DNA of 64,000 bases from Auritidibacter ignavus (GTDB lineage: Bacteria > Actinomycetota > Actinomycetes > Actinomycetales > Micrococcaceae): contig NZ_RDQR01000001.1 of the NCBI RefSeq assembly GCF_003703835.1, forward strand, positions 124,001 through 188,000. The letters are read 5' to 3'. Every line of letters starts with the position of its first letter. The stretch's first letter is position 1. Positions 8,552 through 17,613 of the stretch are shown in pieces. Position numbers and translations under genes: made by a program. Under the pieces are notes generated by a model, which searched no databases, was not told where the DNA came from, and saw only the letters and a program-made list of their open reading frames with translations.

Positions 8552-9344
8552 CGGTTCGCCTTTCTGAGTGCTGCGGTGCCGGTCCGTTCCTGGGGCGCGG
8601 TGCTCGCGCGTGCTTGAGCGCCTGATCCGGACCTTCATAGCGTTGCCTGGAGGGGTTCCACAGCTGGTTTGTCGGCGGGTTCTTCCCGCGAAGTGGCGCG
8701 ACCAGGTCGGTCACGGCCGTCATCATCCGCCAGGTGGTGTCATGCAACACAGTGCTATTCAGTGTCGTATCGCGCAGGTCGGAGAGGTCCAGGGGTTTTC
8801 CGACGTTGATCTGGTGGATGGTGCGCGGCCACATTTTCGGCTTGGTGGCCCGTTTCGGCAACATCCTGTGCAGTCCCCATTGACCCACCGGCACCACCGG
8901 AGCACCGGTCTTCAACGCCAAACGTGCCACCCCGGTTTTGCCCTGCATCGGCCAATAATCCGGGTCCGTGGTAATCGTCCCCTCGGGATAGATGATCACC
9001 ACGCCCCCTTCGCCAATGACTTCGGACGCCACCCGCAGAGATTCTTGCCCGCGACCACCGCGGTCGACCGGAATCTGTTTCAACCCATTCAGCGCAGTTT
9101 TCAGCCCAGGGATCCCAAACAGTTCTTTCTTGGCCATGAAGTGCGGTAGCTTGCCGTGGTTATACAGCATGTGCCCCAGGGCCACCGGGTCAATCTGCGA
9201 GATATGGTTGGCGACGACAATACAGCCACCATCCGGAAGGTTATCGGTCCCGGTCCATTTCTTGCCGTAGGCCATATTCACCAGCGGGCGCACGATATTG
9301 GCGGCCACGGCGAACTGTAGCCGCTCTGCAAACGGTTCACTCAC
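8541..9344 (-). CDS. plsC: 1-acyl-sn-glycerol-3-phosphate acyltransferase family protein
   Basis: A 267-residue membrane-associated acyltransferase of phosphatidic-acid synthesis. The catalytic HX4D box is present as NHISQID near residue 47, followed by the substrate-binding FGIPGLKTALNGLKQIPVDR region and the YPEGTIT block (the EGTR-type motif). No long transmembrane segments are seen beyond the N-terminal hydrophobic patch, as expected of the family. It starts with GTG at 9344, overlapping the murA stop by 4 bases (GTGA). Its C-terminal tail is basic and Pro-rich and overlaps the gpsA start. Paralogues of this family can prefer other acceptors, so the symbol reflects the family. Confidence 0.88.
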   Translation of the reverse strand: MSEPFAERLQFAVAANIVRPLVNMAYGKKWTGTDNLPDGGCIVVANHISQIDPVALGHMLYNHGKLPHFMAKKELFGIPGLKTALNGLKQIPVDRGGRGQESLRVASEVIGEGGVVIIYPEGTITTDPDYWPMQGKTGVARLALKTGAPVVPVGQWGLHRMLPKRATKPKMWPRTIHQINVGKPLDLSDLRDTTLNSTVLHDTTWRMMTAVTDLVAPLRGKNPPTNQLWNPSRQRYEGPDQALKHARAPRPRNGPAPQHSERRTDDG

Positions 9345-10681
9345 GCTGAGACTCGGTCTTCCGTGCTCGACAACTCAACATCGGCGCCGAGACCATCCAA
9401 CTTGGTCATGAATTTCTCATAACCGCGGTTGATGATTTCTAGCCCGGTGGCCTGCGAGGTGCCCTGGGCTGCGAGGGCGGCGAGCAGGTGAGAGAATCCG
9501 CCACGGAGATCTGGAATATCGAACTTCGCACCGTGCAACTGGGTGGGGCCCGAGATCACCGCAGAGTGTAAGAAGTTGCGTTGCCCGAAACGGCAGGGCA
9601 CTGAACCCAAGCACTCTCGGTGCAACTGAATCGAGGCGCCCATCCGCACCAGCGCGTCAGTGAATCCGAAACGGTTTTCGTAGACGGTCTCGTGCACAAT
9701 GGACACGCCGGAGGCTTGGGTCAGGGCCACGACCAAAGGTTGTTGCCAGTCGGTCATAAACCCTGGGTGCACATCGGTTTCCAGCACCAACGGCTTGAGA
9801 TCTCCGCCGTTGCGCCAAAACCGAATGCCGGTGTCGCTGACCTCAAATTCACCTCCGATTTTGCGGTAGACGTTCAAGAACGCGGTCAAATCGCGTTGCA
9901 TGGCGCCTTCGACGAAAATGTCGCCGGTGGTCACCAGGGCAGCCGAGGCCCAGGAAGCGGCCTCATTGCGGTCATAGATGGCAAAGTGGTTATAACCGCC
10001 CAGTTCCGAAACCCCTTCAATCCGGATGGTGCGGTCGGTTTGGACGGTAATAATCGCGCCCATCTTCTGTAGGACGTGAATCAGATCGTGAATCTCTGGT
10101 TCCACGGCAGCGCCCTTGAGCTCGGTGATCCCTTCAGCTTTCACCGCGGTGAGCAATACCTGCTCGGTGGCTCCGACTGAGGGGTACGGCAGTTCCAGCT
10201 TGGCGCCTTTGAGGCCTTTGGGGGCCCGGATATGAATACCCGAGGGTAATTTATCCACCACGGCGCCGAAACTCCGTAGCACGGTGAGATGAAAGTCAAT
10301 GGGACGATCACCGATCTGGCACCCGCCCAGATCCGGGATAAAGGCTTCACCGACCGAGTGCATCAAGGGGCCGCAGAATAGGATCGGAATCCGGGAATCA
10401 CCGGCGAACGCATCGATCTCCGAATTGGCTGCGGTGGTGGTATCAGAGGGGTTGAGGTAGACTTCGCCGGACTCTTTATTCCACTCCACGACAACACCAT
10501 GGAGCTTCAACAGCCCGATCACGATCTCGACGTCCTTAATTTCCGGGACGTTGCGGATAATGGATGGTTTAGACCCCAACAGTGCAGCGACCATGGCTTT
10601 GGGCACCAGGTTCTTTGCACCGCGTACCGAAACTGTTCCTGTCAGGGGCTTGCCCCCATTGATTGTTAGTAGCTTCGACAT
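9341..10681 (-). CDS. murA: UDP-N-acetylglucosamine 1-carboxyvinyltransferase
   Basis: A 446-residue enolpyruvyl transferase performing the first committed step of peptidoglycan synthesis. VRGAKNLVPKAMVAALL near the N-terminus supplies the conserved Lys-Asn pair, and GGCQIGDRPIDFH carries the catalytic cysteine at residue 121. This is the cysteine targeted by fosfomycin; mycobacteria have aspartate there. A second typical stretch is TDWQQPLVVALTQASG. The ATG at 10681 is preceded by GGAGG at a rather long spacing of about 12 bases. It heads the murA-plsC-gpsA-ddl operon; the 117 bases upstream to leuD hold no gene. Confidence 0.96.
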   Translation of the reverse strand: MSKLLTINGGKPLTGTVSVRGAKNLVPKAMVAALLGSKPSIIRNVPEIKDVEIVIGLLKLHGVVVEWNKESGEVYLNPSDTTTAANSEIDAFAGDSRIPILFCGPLMHSVGEAFIPDLGGCQIGDRPIDFHLTVLRSFGAVVDKLPSGIHIRAPKGLKGAKLELPYPSVGATEQVLLTAVKAEGITELKGAAVEPEIHDLIHVLQKMGAIITVQTDRTIRIEGVSELGGYNHFAIYDRNEAASWASAALVTTGDIFVEGAMQRDLTAFLNVYRKIGGEFEVSDTGIRFWRNGGDLKPLVLETDVHPGFMTDWQQPLVVALTQASGVSIVHETVYENRFGFTDALVRMGASIQLHRECLGSVPCRFGQRNFLHSAVISGPTQLHGAKFDIPDLRGGFSHLLAALAAQGTSQATGLEIINRGYEKFMTKLDGLGADVELSSTEDRVSA

Positions 10682-10798
10682 CTACGTCTAAATCCTCCAA
10701 GATCCCACCGCTGCGGCCACCTGTCATCGTGACGGCGGGACGTCACCATGGCTTGTATGGGAAAAACTGTTATGTGGTCCGAAAACTAGTCTAAGTGA

Positions 10799-11413
10799 TC
10801 ATGACCGAAACGATGAGCGCTTCGCCGGGAGCGTGGTGGGTTTAAACCCGGGGCGACGTTTTTCAAAATCGGCGATAGCCTTTTCGTGGCGCAGAGTAAT
10901 GCCAATGTCGTCCAGCCCCTCCATGAGCCTCCACCGCGTGTAGTCGTCTATGTCGAAGTGTGTCGTTAGCCCCCCGCAAGAGACCACCCGGTGTGCCAAA
11001 TCCACGCTGACGGCAGTGCCCGGATGATTCTCCAGCTCTTTCCAGATCAACTCAACATCACTGTGGTTCACAACACCAGCCACCAGACCTTGTTTGCCGG
11101 CGTTGGAGCGGAAAATATCGCCGAAACGCGCCGAGAGGATCACTTTAAATCCGTAGTCCCGCAGTGCCCAGACGGCGTGCTCGCGGGAGGAACCGGTCCC
11201 GAAATCCGGTCCGGCCACCAGCACACTGCCGTGGCTGTAGGCAGGCTGGTTGAGTACGAAGTCCTCGTCCTGGCGCCACCGTTCAAACAGCGCGTCGTCG
11301 AAACCGGTCTTACTGATTCGTTTCAGATACATGGCCGGCAGGATTTGATCGGTATCGACGTTGGAGGCCTTCAGCGGCACGCCGACCCCGGTGTGGGTCA
11401 CAAACTTTTCCAT
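10799..11413 (-). CDS. leuD: 3-isopropylmalate dehydratase small subunit
   Basis: A 204-residue swivel-domain subunit which, with LeuC, isomerises 2-isopropylmalate to 3-isopropylmalate in leucine synthesis. The protein shows [20 protein letters not shown] near residue 20, [17 protein letters not shown] (substrate-binding loop) and [18 protein letters not shown], all characteristic. The length is normal. It begins 21 bases after leuC with a clear AGAGGA ribosome site and is evidently co-transcribed with it. Confidence 0.96.
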   Translation of the reverse strand: MEKFVTHTGVGVPLKASNVDTDQILPAMYLKRISKTGFDDALFERWRQDEDFVLNQPAYSHGSVLVAGPDFGTGSSREHAVWALRDYGFKVILSARFGDIFRSNAGKQGLVAGVVNHSDVELIWKELENHPGTAVSVDLAHRVVSCGGLTTHFDIDDYTRWRLMEGLDDIGITLRHEKAIADFEKRRPGFKPTTLPAKRSSFRS

Positions 11414-11434
11414 GAGCTGTCCTCTCTGTTCCCG

Positions 11435-12913
11435 CTATTCAGCCGCGGTCTCGCCGGCCGGTGTGGTAGCCATCACGGGCGGGGCCAGTCCTAAATCTGC
11501 CGGTGATGACAAGGTGCCACGCACTGCGGTGGCAGCGGCCACCACCGGAGACACCAGGTGCGTGCGTCCGCCCCGACCTTGTCTCCCCTCAAAGTTGCGA
11601 TTCGAGGTTGAAGCGCAACGTTCTCCGGGGGCAAGCTGGTCAGGGTTCATCCCCAAACACATCGAGCATCCAGCAAATCGCCATTCGGCTCCGAAATCTC
11701 GGAAGATCTGGTCCAATCCTTCGGCTTCGGCTTGCAGGCGGACCTGCATCGAGCCGGGTACCACCAGCATCGTGACGTTCTCGGCTTTGCGCTGTCCCTG
11801 GATGATCTGGGCCGCTGCACGCAAATCTTCAATTCGGGCATTGGTGCAGGACCCGAGGAACACGGTGTCAACGGCGATGTCCTTCATCTTCGTGCCCGGG
11901 GTGAGGTCCATGTATTCCAAGGCCCGAACCGCCGAGTCATGCTCGACCGGGTCATCAAAGGAGTCGGGATCGGGCACCTCAGCGTTCAATGGCACGCCCT
12001 GTCCCGGATTGGTCCCCCACGTCACGAAGGGCTCGAGTTCATGGGCGTCAATGAAGACCTCCCGATCGAAGACGGCCCCCTCATCGGTGTGCAATGTCTG
12101 CCAATAGGCCATCGCCTCATCCCACTGGTGCCCCTGCGGAGCGTGTGGACGACCCTTGAGATACCTGAAAGTGGTCTCATCGGGGGCGATCATCCCGGCT
12201 CGGGCTCCGGCCTCGATGGACATGTTGCAGATGGTCATCCGGGCTTCCATGGATAGCGACCGAATGGCCGATCCGCGGTATTCCAGCACATACCCGGCTC
12301 CCCCTCCGGTGCCGATCTTGGCGATGACCGCCAGAATAATGTCTTTGGAGGACACCCCGGGCCGCAAGGTGCCTTCAACATTGATGGCCATGGTTTTAAA
12401 TGGTTGCATTGACAGGGTCTGGGTGGCCATGACGTGTTCGACCTCCGAGGTGCCGATACCAAAAGCCAGCGCCCCCATCGCACCGTGGGTCGAGGTGTGG
12501 GAGTCACCACACACCACCGTCATACCCGGCTGGGTCAAGCCCAGCTGGGGTCCCACCACGTGAACAATGCCTTGGTCGTCATCCCCCAGCGAGTGCAAAC
12601 GGATGCCGAAATCCTGCACATTATCACGCAGGGTACTGACCTGAAGCCGGGAGGTGGGCTCCTGGATCATGGCGTTGATATCCCGGGTGGGCACATTGTG
12701 ATCTTCGGTGCCAATAGTCAGATCGGGCCGGCGCACCGCGCGGTTGGCCATGCGCAACCCTTCGAAGGCCTGTGGGGAGGTGACCTCATGAATCATGTGG
12801 AGGTCGATATAAAGCAGGTCCGGGGTCTGCACATCGCCCTGCGTTTCGCCGGGCACGACCACATGGTCCTGCCAGACCTTCTCCGCTAACGTCCGAGGCG
12901 CGTTCTCGGTCAT
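11435..12913 (-). CDS. leuC: 3-isopropylmalate dehydratase large subunit
   Basis: A 492-residue aconitase-family subunit carrying the [4Fe-4S] cluster. [19 protein letters not shown] is the substrate-binding signature, and the cluster cysteines lie in [13 protein letters not shown] and [11 protein letters not shown]. It starts at ATG 12913 behind a good AAGGAG. The gene is divergent from the IclR regulator at 13071, with a 17-base palindrome between them, an arrangement known for leuCD control in Corynebacterium (LtbR) and Streptomyces (NdgR). The short C-terminal tail ending [10 protein letters not shown] is Ala/Thr-rich. Confidence 0.97.
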   Translation of the reverse strand: MTENAPRTLAEKVWQDHVVVPGETQGDVQTPDLLYIDLHMIHEVTSPQAFEGLRMANRAVRRPDLTIGTEDHNVPTRDINAMIQEPTSRLQVSTLRDNVQDFGIRLHSLGDDDQGIVHVVGPQLGLTQPGMTVVCGDSHTSTHGAMGALAFGIGTSEVEHVMATQTLSMQPFKTMAINVEGTLRPGVSSKDIILAVIAKIGTGGGAGYVLEYRGSAIRSLSMEARMTICNMSIEAGARAGMIAPDETTFRYLKGRPHAPQGHQWDEAMAYWQTLHTDEGAVFDREVFIDAHELEPFVTWGTNPGQGVPLNAEVPDPDSFDDPVEHDSAVRALEYMDLTPGTKMKDIAVDTVFLGSCTNARIEDLRAAAQIIQGQRKAENVTMLVVPGSMQVRLQAEAEGLDQIFRDFGAEWRFAGCSMCLGMNPDQLAPGERCASTSNRNFEGRQGRGGRTHLVSPVVAAATAVRGTLSSPADLGLAPPVMATTPAGETAAE

Positions 12914-13022
12914 GGTTCCCTGCTCCTTGATGCTCGAGGTGAATCGCGACTGGCGATGACCACCGATAACTTGCCCTCAGACTGGCACCACCGGCGAGAA
13001 ATTCCAACCTCTCCACGTTCCC

Positions 13023-13039
13023 ATCTCATTTATTGAGAT
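13023..13039. promoter_or_regulatory. Candidate operator palindrome between leuC and the IclR gene
   Basis: A perfect inverted repeat, ATCTCA-TTTAT-TGAGAT, lies 110 bases upstream of leuC and about 30 bases upstream of the divergent IclR-family gene. It is the only strong dyad in this intergenic stretch. By position it is a plausible binding site for the IclR protein and would let it control leuCD and itself. That it binds the regulator is inference. Confidence 0.5.
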
Positions 13040-13070
13040 ACACACCGAGGTGCCCGTAGAATCTGTCGTG

Positions 13071-13808
13071 ATGAGCGATAAATCTGAGATCCCCCCGTCG
13101 GGAGTTGGCGTCATCGACAAAGCGATGACGATCATGGCAGCTTTGGAATCTGGCCCGGCTGACCTGACCACGCTGGTCGCTGCCACCGGTATTCCCCGCC
13201 CGACATTGCACCGCATTGCTGCCGCGCTGATCCATCATCGCCTGCTCACCAAGGACGAGCGTTCTCGCTATGTGCTGGGCCACCGGATTGGCGAGTTAGC
13301 AGCAGCAATGGGTGGCGATGATCCTCTGGCTGTGGTTGCGCCCGACACACTGCGCTGGTTGGCCGAGATGACCGGAGAATCCACGCAGGTGTACCGGCGT
13401 CAAGGAGACTTACGGTTGTGCGTGGCCACGGCCGAGCGCCCTGTCGGGTTCCGGGACACCATTCCGATCGGTTCCCGTTTCTCCATGAAGGCCGGCTCGG
13501 CAGCTCAGGTGTTTTTAGCCTGGGAAGACCACGATGAAATGGTTTCCGGTCTGGATGGCGCTGTTTTTTCAGCGAGCACCTTGGCTCAAGTGCGCCGCCA
13601 GGGGTGGGCCCAAACCGTGGCAGAACGCGAAGACGGCCTCGGTTCGGTGTCGGCTCCGATTCGGGCGGCCAATGGCAAGGTGGTGGCTGCTGTGTCAATG
13701 TCTGGACCGGTCGATCGCATCACTCGCCATCCGGGGAAATTACACGCCACCTCGGTAGTGGCCGCCGCTCACCGAATCTCTGACCTCTACCAGAATTATT
13801 CTGCCTAG
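13071..13808 (+). CDS. IclR-family transcriptional regulator of leucine synthesis (LtbR/NdgR-like)
   Basis: A 245-residue DNA-binding regulator. An N-terminal winged helix (VIDKAMTIMAALESGPADLT, then TGIPRPTLHRIAAALIHHRLL, residues about 13-60) precedes an IclR effector domain (TGESTQVYRRQGDLRLCVAT, FSMKAGSAAQVFLAW, and GSVSAPIRAANGKVVAAVSM at the end). Its place divergent from leuCD and its architecture match the LtbR/NdgR group, which controls leucine and sometimes tryptophan or methionine genes. ATG 13071 is preferred; an in-frame GTG at 13050 is possible and no strong Shine-Dalgarno is seen for either. The stop codon shares a CTAG with the converging thiL stop. Confidence 0.88.
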   Translation: MSDKSEIPPSGVGVIDKAMTIMAALESGPADLTTLVAATGIPRPTLHRIAAALIHHRLLTKDERSRYVLGHRIGELAAAMGGDDPLAVVAPDTLRWLAEMTGESTQVYRRQGDLRLCVATAERPVGFRDTIPIGSRFSMKAGSAAQVFLAWEDHDEMVSGLDGAVFSASTLAQVRRQGWAQTVAEREDGLGSVSAPIRAANGKVVAAVSMSGPVDRITRHPGKLHATSVVAAAHRISDLYQNYSA

Positions 13809-14854
13809 CTGGTCCGGAAATGATCCCAGCCGGGACCCTGGTCCTGTTCCGCTGCCGCCCAGCTCTCGCCGTCGACGGTGGTGGCCGGGCTCAGGGTGCC
13901 GATGACTTCGAAGCCGTCGGGAATCGGGTCGTACTCACCGATCACGGCCAGCAACCCGTAGTCTTCTCCCCCACCGTGGACCCACTGCTCGGCCGTCGCG
14001 GTCTCACCGGTCAGGGCTTGTGCCAACGGCGCCAGCTCGGTGGCTCGGTGACGCACCCATGTCGGGTCAACGCGTACCCTCGCCCGGTTGGCTTTCGCCA
14101 AACGGTGCGCATCGCGACCGATCCCGTCGGAGACATCCATCATCGCTACCACCTGCCGGGCCACGGCCGGTCCCACGGCCAGCTCCGGACGGGGCCGGAG
14201 TTGGGCCCGCACTGCCCGGGCGGCATCACGAGACAGTGCCCGTGGGAGCTCGGTGGTGGACTCCAAGACCTCCAGCCCAGCAGCTGCCCAGCCGGGGTGG
14301 CCACGATGAATCAGCCGGTAGGAACTGGCTACTGTGGGGTTAGCGCGAATGGACCGTTGTGTCACGGCCTCGGTGGCCAGCACCCCAAGGGCGGTGAGCG
14401 AGGCTGAAATTTCGGCGCCTGCGGTCAAATCTCCCCCGGCGACTTTGACTCCCGGCACCCCCAAATAATGCAGGCTGGCCATCACTCCGGTGGCAAACTG
14501 CTCCACCCATTGGACCCGAAGCCATCCGGGCAGTGCCAGGGAAATAACCAGGTGGGTGGGGATTGCTCCCATGGCGTTGAGATCAGAAAGATTCTGGGCG
14601 ACCAGTTTCCAACCGGTGGAGTATCCGTTGTCCTCGACCCCACGGGGCCACGATAGTCGGAAACTGCGGTCCTGGTTCATGGTGTCAGCGCAGACCACCA
14701 TCCGGGCTGGGCCCGCGCCTGGTGCCGTGTGGTGACCAAGGTGAATCACGGCCGCGTCATCGCCGGGGCCGACCTCGTCCTCGGCCCAGCTGGTAAAGAA
14801 TCGAGCGTGAAGAATGTCGAGAATGCCATCTTCACCGATATCTGCTATGGTCAT
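13805..14854 (-). CDS. thiL: Thiamine-monophosphate kinase
   Basis: A 349-residue kinase making thiamine diphosphate from thiamine monophosphate. The PurM/ThiL fold landmarks are GPGDDAAVIHL near residue 27, CADTMNQDRSF, NLSDLNAMGAIPTHLVISLALP, GVKVAGGDLTAG and MMDVSDGIGRDAHRLA, then GGGEDYGLLAVI. A good AAAGG precedes ATG 14854. It converges with the IclR gene, overlapping by 4 bases. In many relatives thiL adjoins ddl and DUF3515; here leu, mur and regulator genes separate them. Confidence 0.95.
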   Translation of the reverse strand: MTIADIGEDGILDILHARFFTSWAEDEVGPGDDAAVIHLGHHTAPGAGPARMVVCADTMNQDRSFRLSWPRGVEDNGYSTGWKLVAQNLSDLNAMGAIPTHLVISLALPGWLRVQWVEQFATGVMASLHYLGVPGVKVAGGDLTAGAEISASLTALGVLATEAVTQRSIRANPTVASSYRLIHRGHPGWAAAGLEVLESTTELPRALSRDAARAVRAQLRPRPELAVGPAVARQVVAMMDVSDGIGRDAHRLAKANRARVRVDPTWVRHRATELAPLAQALTGETATAEQWVHGGGEDYGLLAVIGEYDPIPDGFEVIGTLSPATTVDGESWAAAEQDQGPGWDHFRTS

Positions 14855-14908
14855 CGTGGCCTTTCGCGCGTCAGCCGGTCATCGGTCGAGCTGCACATGG
14901 CGAGAACG

Positions 14909-14936
14909 AAAAAACCTCCGGTGGTGCCACCGGAGG
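14909..14936 (-). terminator. Rho-independent terminator after the tRNA-Gln/tRNA-Glu genes
   Basis: On the minus strand a perfect 10-base-pair stem CCTCCGGTGG-CA-CCACCGGAGG is followed by six T residues. It lies 12 bases beyond the 3' end of tRNA-Glu and 55 bases before thiL, so it should end the tRNA transcript. Confidence 0.88.
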
Positions 14937-14947
14937 TTCCTCGACTG

Positions 14948-15020
14948 TGACCCCAGCGGGATTCGAACCCGCGTTACCGCCGTGAGAGGGCGGCGTACTA
15001 GGCCGCTATACGATGGGGCC
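14948..15020 (-). tRNA. tRNA-Glu (anticodon CTC)
   Basis: A 73-base minus-strand cloverleaf beginning GGCCCCATCGTATAGCGG. The acceptor GGCCCCA pairs with TGGGGTC (one G-U pair) with A as discriminator; the anticodon loop reads CCTCTCA with anticodon CTC; the T arm contains GGTTCGAATCC. The 3' CCA is not encoded. It decodes GAG. Confidence 0.95.
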
Positions 15021-15040
15021 AAAACCCGTCGAGACGGGTT
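15021..15040 (-). other. Hairpin between tRNA-Gln and tRNA-Glu
   Basis: An 8-base-pair inverted repeat AACCCGTC-TC-GACGGGTT followed by TT fills the 23-base gap between the two tRNAs. It could act as a processing signal or a weak terminator; the T-run is too short to be sure. Confidence 0.45.
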
Positions 15041-15043
15041 CAG

Positions 15044-15115
15044 CTGGGGTACCAGGACTCGAACCTAGAATGACGGTACCAGAAACCGTTGTGTTGCCAA
15101 TTACACCATACCCCA
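15044..15115 (-). tRNA. tRNA-Gln (anticodon CTG)
   Basis: A 72-base minus-strand cloverleaf beginning TGGGGTATGGTGTAATTGG. The acceptor TGGGGTA pairs with TACCCCA, the discriminator is G as usual for tRNA-Gln, the anticodon loop TTCTGGT gives CTG, and the T arm has GGTTCGAGTCC. CCA is not encoded. It sits just downstream of gltX, whose enzyme may charge both this tRNA and the following tRNA-Glu. Confidence 0.95.
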
Positions 15116-15231
15116 CTATTGAGTTGTGTTGCCGGCATCTCTGCCGAACACGAGTAGTCACTCTACCCGATGATTTTCCCAGATATCAAATCCAGGGTGA
15201 GCATCTGCGTCGTGATGCTCACCACCTGAAT

Positions 15232-16764
15232 TTAGGTGACCGGGAAGGTGGCATCCTGTTCCTCAGCGAAACGCCGGATGCGAGCCAGGGTGGCGTCTTG
15301 ACCGAGAATCTCCAGCGACTCAAATAGCGGCGGTGATACCTTGCGCCCTGACACCGCACTGCGCACCGGGCCGAATGCTTGACGCGGTTTCAGCCCCAGC
15401 CCATCGATCAACGCCACGCGCAGAGCTGGTTCGATGGCCTCGGTGGTGAACTGCTCGGGGTCGATGGCCTCCAGGGCACGATAGGCGGCTTCCAGAGCGG
15501 AAGCCAGGTCTTCGGGCATGCCTTTCAGCGCCTGTTGTTCGGTTTCGATCTGGTCATCGTCCAGATAGAGGAAGGCCATCATCTCGGCAGCATCGGCCAG
15601 CAACTGGGTACGTTCTTGCACCAACGGTGCTGCCTGAGTGAGAATTTCCAGCTCGCGTTCGGTGGGGTTGTCTGCGATGAGTTGCTGGGCCTGCAGGTAC
15701 GGGATCATCCGATCGCGGAAGTCCTCGGGCTCCAGCATGCGGATGTGGGTGCCGTTGATGGCAATGGCTTTCTTCTCATCGAAGCGTGCCGGATTAGCCA
15801 ACACGTCGTGGATATCGAAGTGTTCGACGAACTGTTCGGGTGTGAAGATATCCTCATCGGCCGATAGCGACCAGCCCAGCAGGCCCAGGTAGTTCAGCAG
15901 ACCTTCGCGGATAAAACCGCGGTCCCGGTGCAGGAACACATTGGATTCTGGGTCGCGTTTGGACAGCTTTTTATTGCCGGTTCCCATCACATAGGGTAGG
16001 TGGCCGAAAACCGGCATGTGCGTGGCGACACCGATCTCGTACAGCGCCTGATACAGCGCAATCTGGCGTGGGGTGGAAGACAACAGGTCTTCCCCGCGCA
16101 ATACGTGGGTGATGCCCATCAGCGCATCATCGACCGGGTTGACCAGCGTGTATAGCGGGGAGCCGTCGGCACGTACCACGACGAAGTCCGGTACCGAACC
16201 GGCTTTGAAGCTGATCTCCCCACGGACCGCATCAGTGAAGCTGATGTCTTCATCCGGCATCTTCAACCGCAACACCGGCTCACGGCCTTCATCCCGGAAA
16301 GCCTGCTTTTGTGCTGCGGTAAGGTTCCGGTCGTAGTTGTCATAGCCCAATTGCGGGTCGCGACCGGCGGCTTGGTGACGGGCTTTGATTTCCTCAGCGT
16401 TCGAGAAGGACTCATAGACGTGCCCGGATTCCACCAGCTTGTTGATCACATCCTGGTAGATCTCGCCTCGCTGGGATTGACGGTAGGGCTCGTGCGGGCC
16501 GCCAACTTCCACGCCTTCGTCCCAGTCGATCCCCAGCCAGCGCATCGCGTCCAGCAGTTGTTGGTAGGACTCTTCGGAGTCACGCTTGGCGTCGGTGTCT
16601 TCGATGCGAAAGACCAGCGTGCCACCGGTGTGGCGGGCCCACCCCCAGTTGAACAGGGCGGTGCGGATCAAACCGACGTGTGGCGTTCCGGTCGGTGAAG
16701 GACAGAACCGCACGCGCACCGGGGTCGAAGCATCAACTGCAGGAATATCGTCAAAACTGGTCAT
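15232..16764 (-). CDS. gltX: Glutamate--tRNA ligase
   Basis: A 510-residue class I synthetase. [20 protein letters not shown] carries the HIGH-box equivalent (PHVG) near residue 25, and KKLSKRDP is the KMSKS-type loop near residue 265. [16 protein letters not shown]-like [11 protein letters not shown] and [14 protein letters not shown] are also typical. ATG 16764 is preferred because GGTGGAG precedes it; an in-frame GTG at 16773 is possible. In bacteria lacking glutaminyl-tRNA synthetase this enzyme would also misacylate tRNA-Gln for GatCAB; no glnS is visible in the window. The two tRNAs that use it lie directly downstream on the same strand. Confidence 0.95.
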   Translation of the reverse strand: MTSFDDIPAVDASTPVRVRFCPSPTGTPHVGLIRTALFNWGWARHTGGTLVFRIEDTDAKRDSEESYQQLLDAMRWLGIDWDEGVEVGGPHEPYRQSQRGEIYQDVINKLVESGHVYESFSNAEEIKARHQAAGRDPQLGYDNYDRNLTAAQKQAFRDEGREPVLRLKMPDEDISFTDAVRGEISFKAGSVPDFVVVRADGSPLYTLVNPVDDALMGITHVLRGEDLLSSTPRQIALYQALYEIGVATHMPVFGHLPYVMGTGNKKLSKRDPESNVFLHRDRGFIREGLLNYLGLLGWSLSADEDIFTPEQFVEHFDIHDVLANPARFDEKKAIAINGTHIRMLEPEDFRDRMIPYLQAQQLIADNPTERELEILTQAAPLVQERTQLLADAAEMMAFLYLDDDQIETEQQALKGMPEDLASALEAAYRALEAIDPEQFTTEAIEPALRVALIDGLGLKPRQAFGPVRSAVSGRKVSPPLFESLEILGQDATLARIRRFAEEQDATFPVT

Positions 16765-16825
16765 AATCTCCACCCTACGCCACTGATGGTGTGGTTGGTG
16801 CCGAGCACGTGCGGTTCTGAACGCT

Positions 16826-17587
16826 TTAGCGCCGGATGAGCGTGGTCAAGGTGCCGATGCCCTCAACCTCGCACTCCACGCGGTCTCCGTCCTCGATGGT
16901 GCCGACCCCGGCCGGGGTACCGGTCAGGATCACGTCCCCGGGCAATAACGTAAACGCCCGGGAGATCTCGGCAACCAGATCAGCAACACCGAAGACCATC
17001 TGGGAGGTATTGCCTTCCTGGCGCACCTCACCGTTGACCGACGAGCGAACTTCAGCGTCTTCTACATCCAGCTCGGTTTCAATCCACGGGCCCAGTGGGC
17101 AGGAGCCGTCGAAGCCTTTAGCCCGGGCCCACTGGTTTTCAGCGCGCTGGATATCCCGTGCGGTGAGGTCATTGGCGACCGTGTAGCCGAAGACCACCTC
17201 GGGGACCTTCTCCACCGGCACCTCTTTGCAGATCCGACCAATCACTACGGCCAGTTCGGCTTCGTAGGAGACCTCTTCACTCCACGACGGCAAGGTCACC
17301 GGGTCGCCGGGACCCACCACGGTGGTGTTGGGCTTGAAAAACAGCATCGGGACGGTGGGTACCTCGTTGCCCAGTTCGTGGGCGTGGTCGAGATAGTTTC
17401 GGCCCACCCCGATGATTTTCGAGCGCGGGATGATCGGGGCCACCAGCCGGATATCGGCCACCTGGTGGGTGGTCGAGGTCGGCTGGATGCCCTGATAGAA
17501 GGGGTCGCCGTGGATTTCGGTGAACGTCGCGTCGTCAACCAGCCCGAAGGTGGGCTGGTCGTCGATGACAGCTCGAGCTATCCGCAT
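16826..17587 (-). CDS. Fumarylacetoacetate hydrolase family protein
   Basis: A 253-residue FAH-fold enzyme of the 2-hydroxyhepta-2,4-diene-1,7-dioate isomerase / acylpyruvate hydrolase type. [20 protein letters not shown], the metal-binding [28 protein letters not shown] and the closing [19 protein letters not shown] are all recognisable. The substrate cannot be told from sequence; oxaloacetate decarboxylase or acylpyruvase activity is common in this subgroup. A gene of this type between ilvE and gltX is usual in Micrococcales. ATG 17587 chosen; an in-frame TTG at 17596 sits too close to the AGGAC site. Confidence 0.88.
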   Translation of the reverse strand: MRIARAVIDDQPTFGLVDDATFTEIHGDPFYQGIQPTSTTHQVADIRLVAPIIPRSKIIGVGRNYLDHAHELGNEVPTVPMLFFKPNTTVVGPGDPVTLPSWSEEVSYEAELAVVIGRICKEVPVEKVPEVVFGYTVANDLTARDIQRAENQWARAKGFDGSCPLGPWIETELDVEDAEVRSSVNGEVRQEGNTSQMVFGVADLVAEISRAFTLLPGDVILTGTPAGVGTIEDGDRVECEVEGIGTLTTLIRR

Positions 17588-17613
17588 GGATGACAAGTGT
17601 CCTCTCGATCTGA

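Noticed and set aside
8568-9149. Plus-strand frame of 193 codons opposite plsC
   Set aside because: Antisense to a clear acyltransferase with catalytic HX4D box; not protein-like.
12969-13016. Possible leader peptide MGTWRGWNFSPVVPV before leuC
   Set aside because: It starts at the edge of the operator palindrome and has several Val but no Leu codons. No terminator/antiterminator pair follows, so leucine attenuation is not supported.
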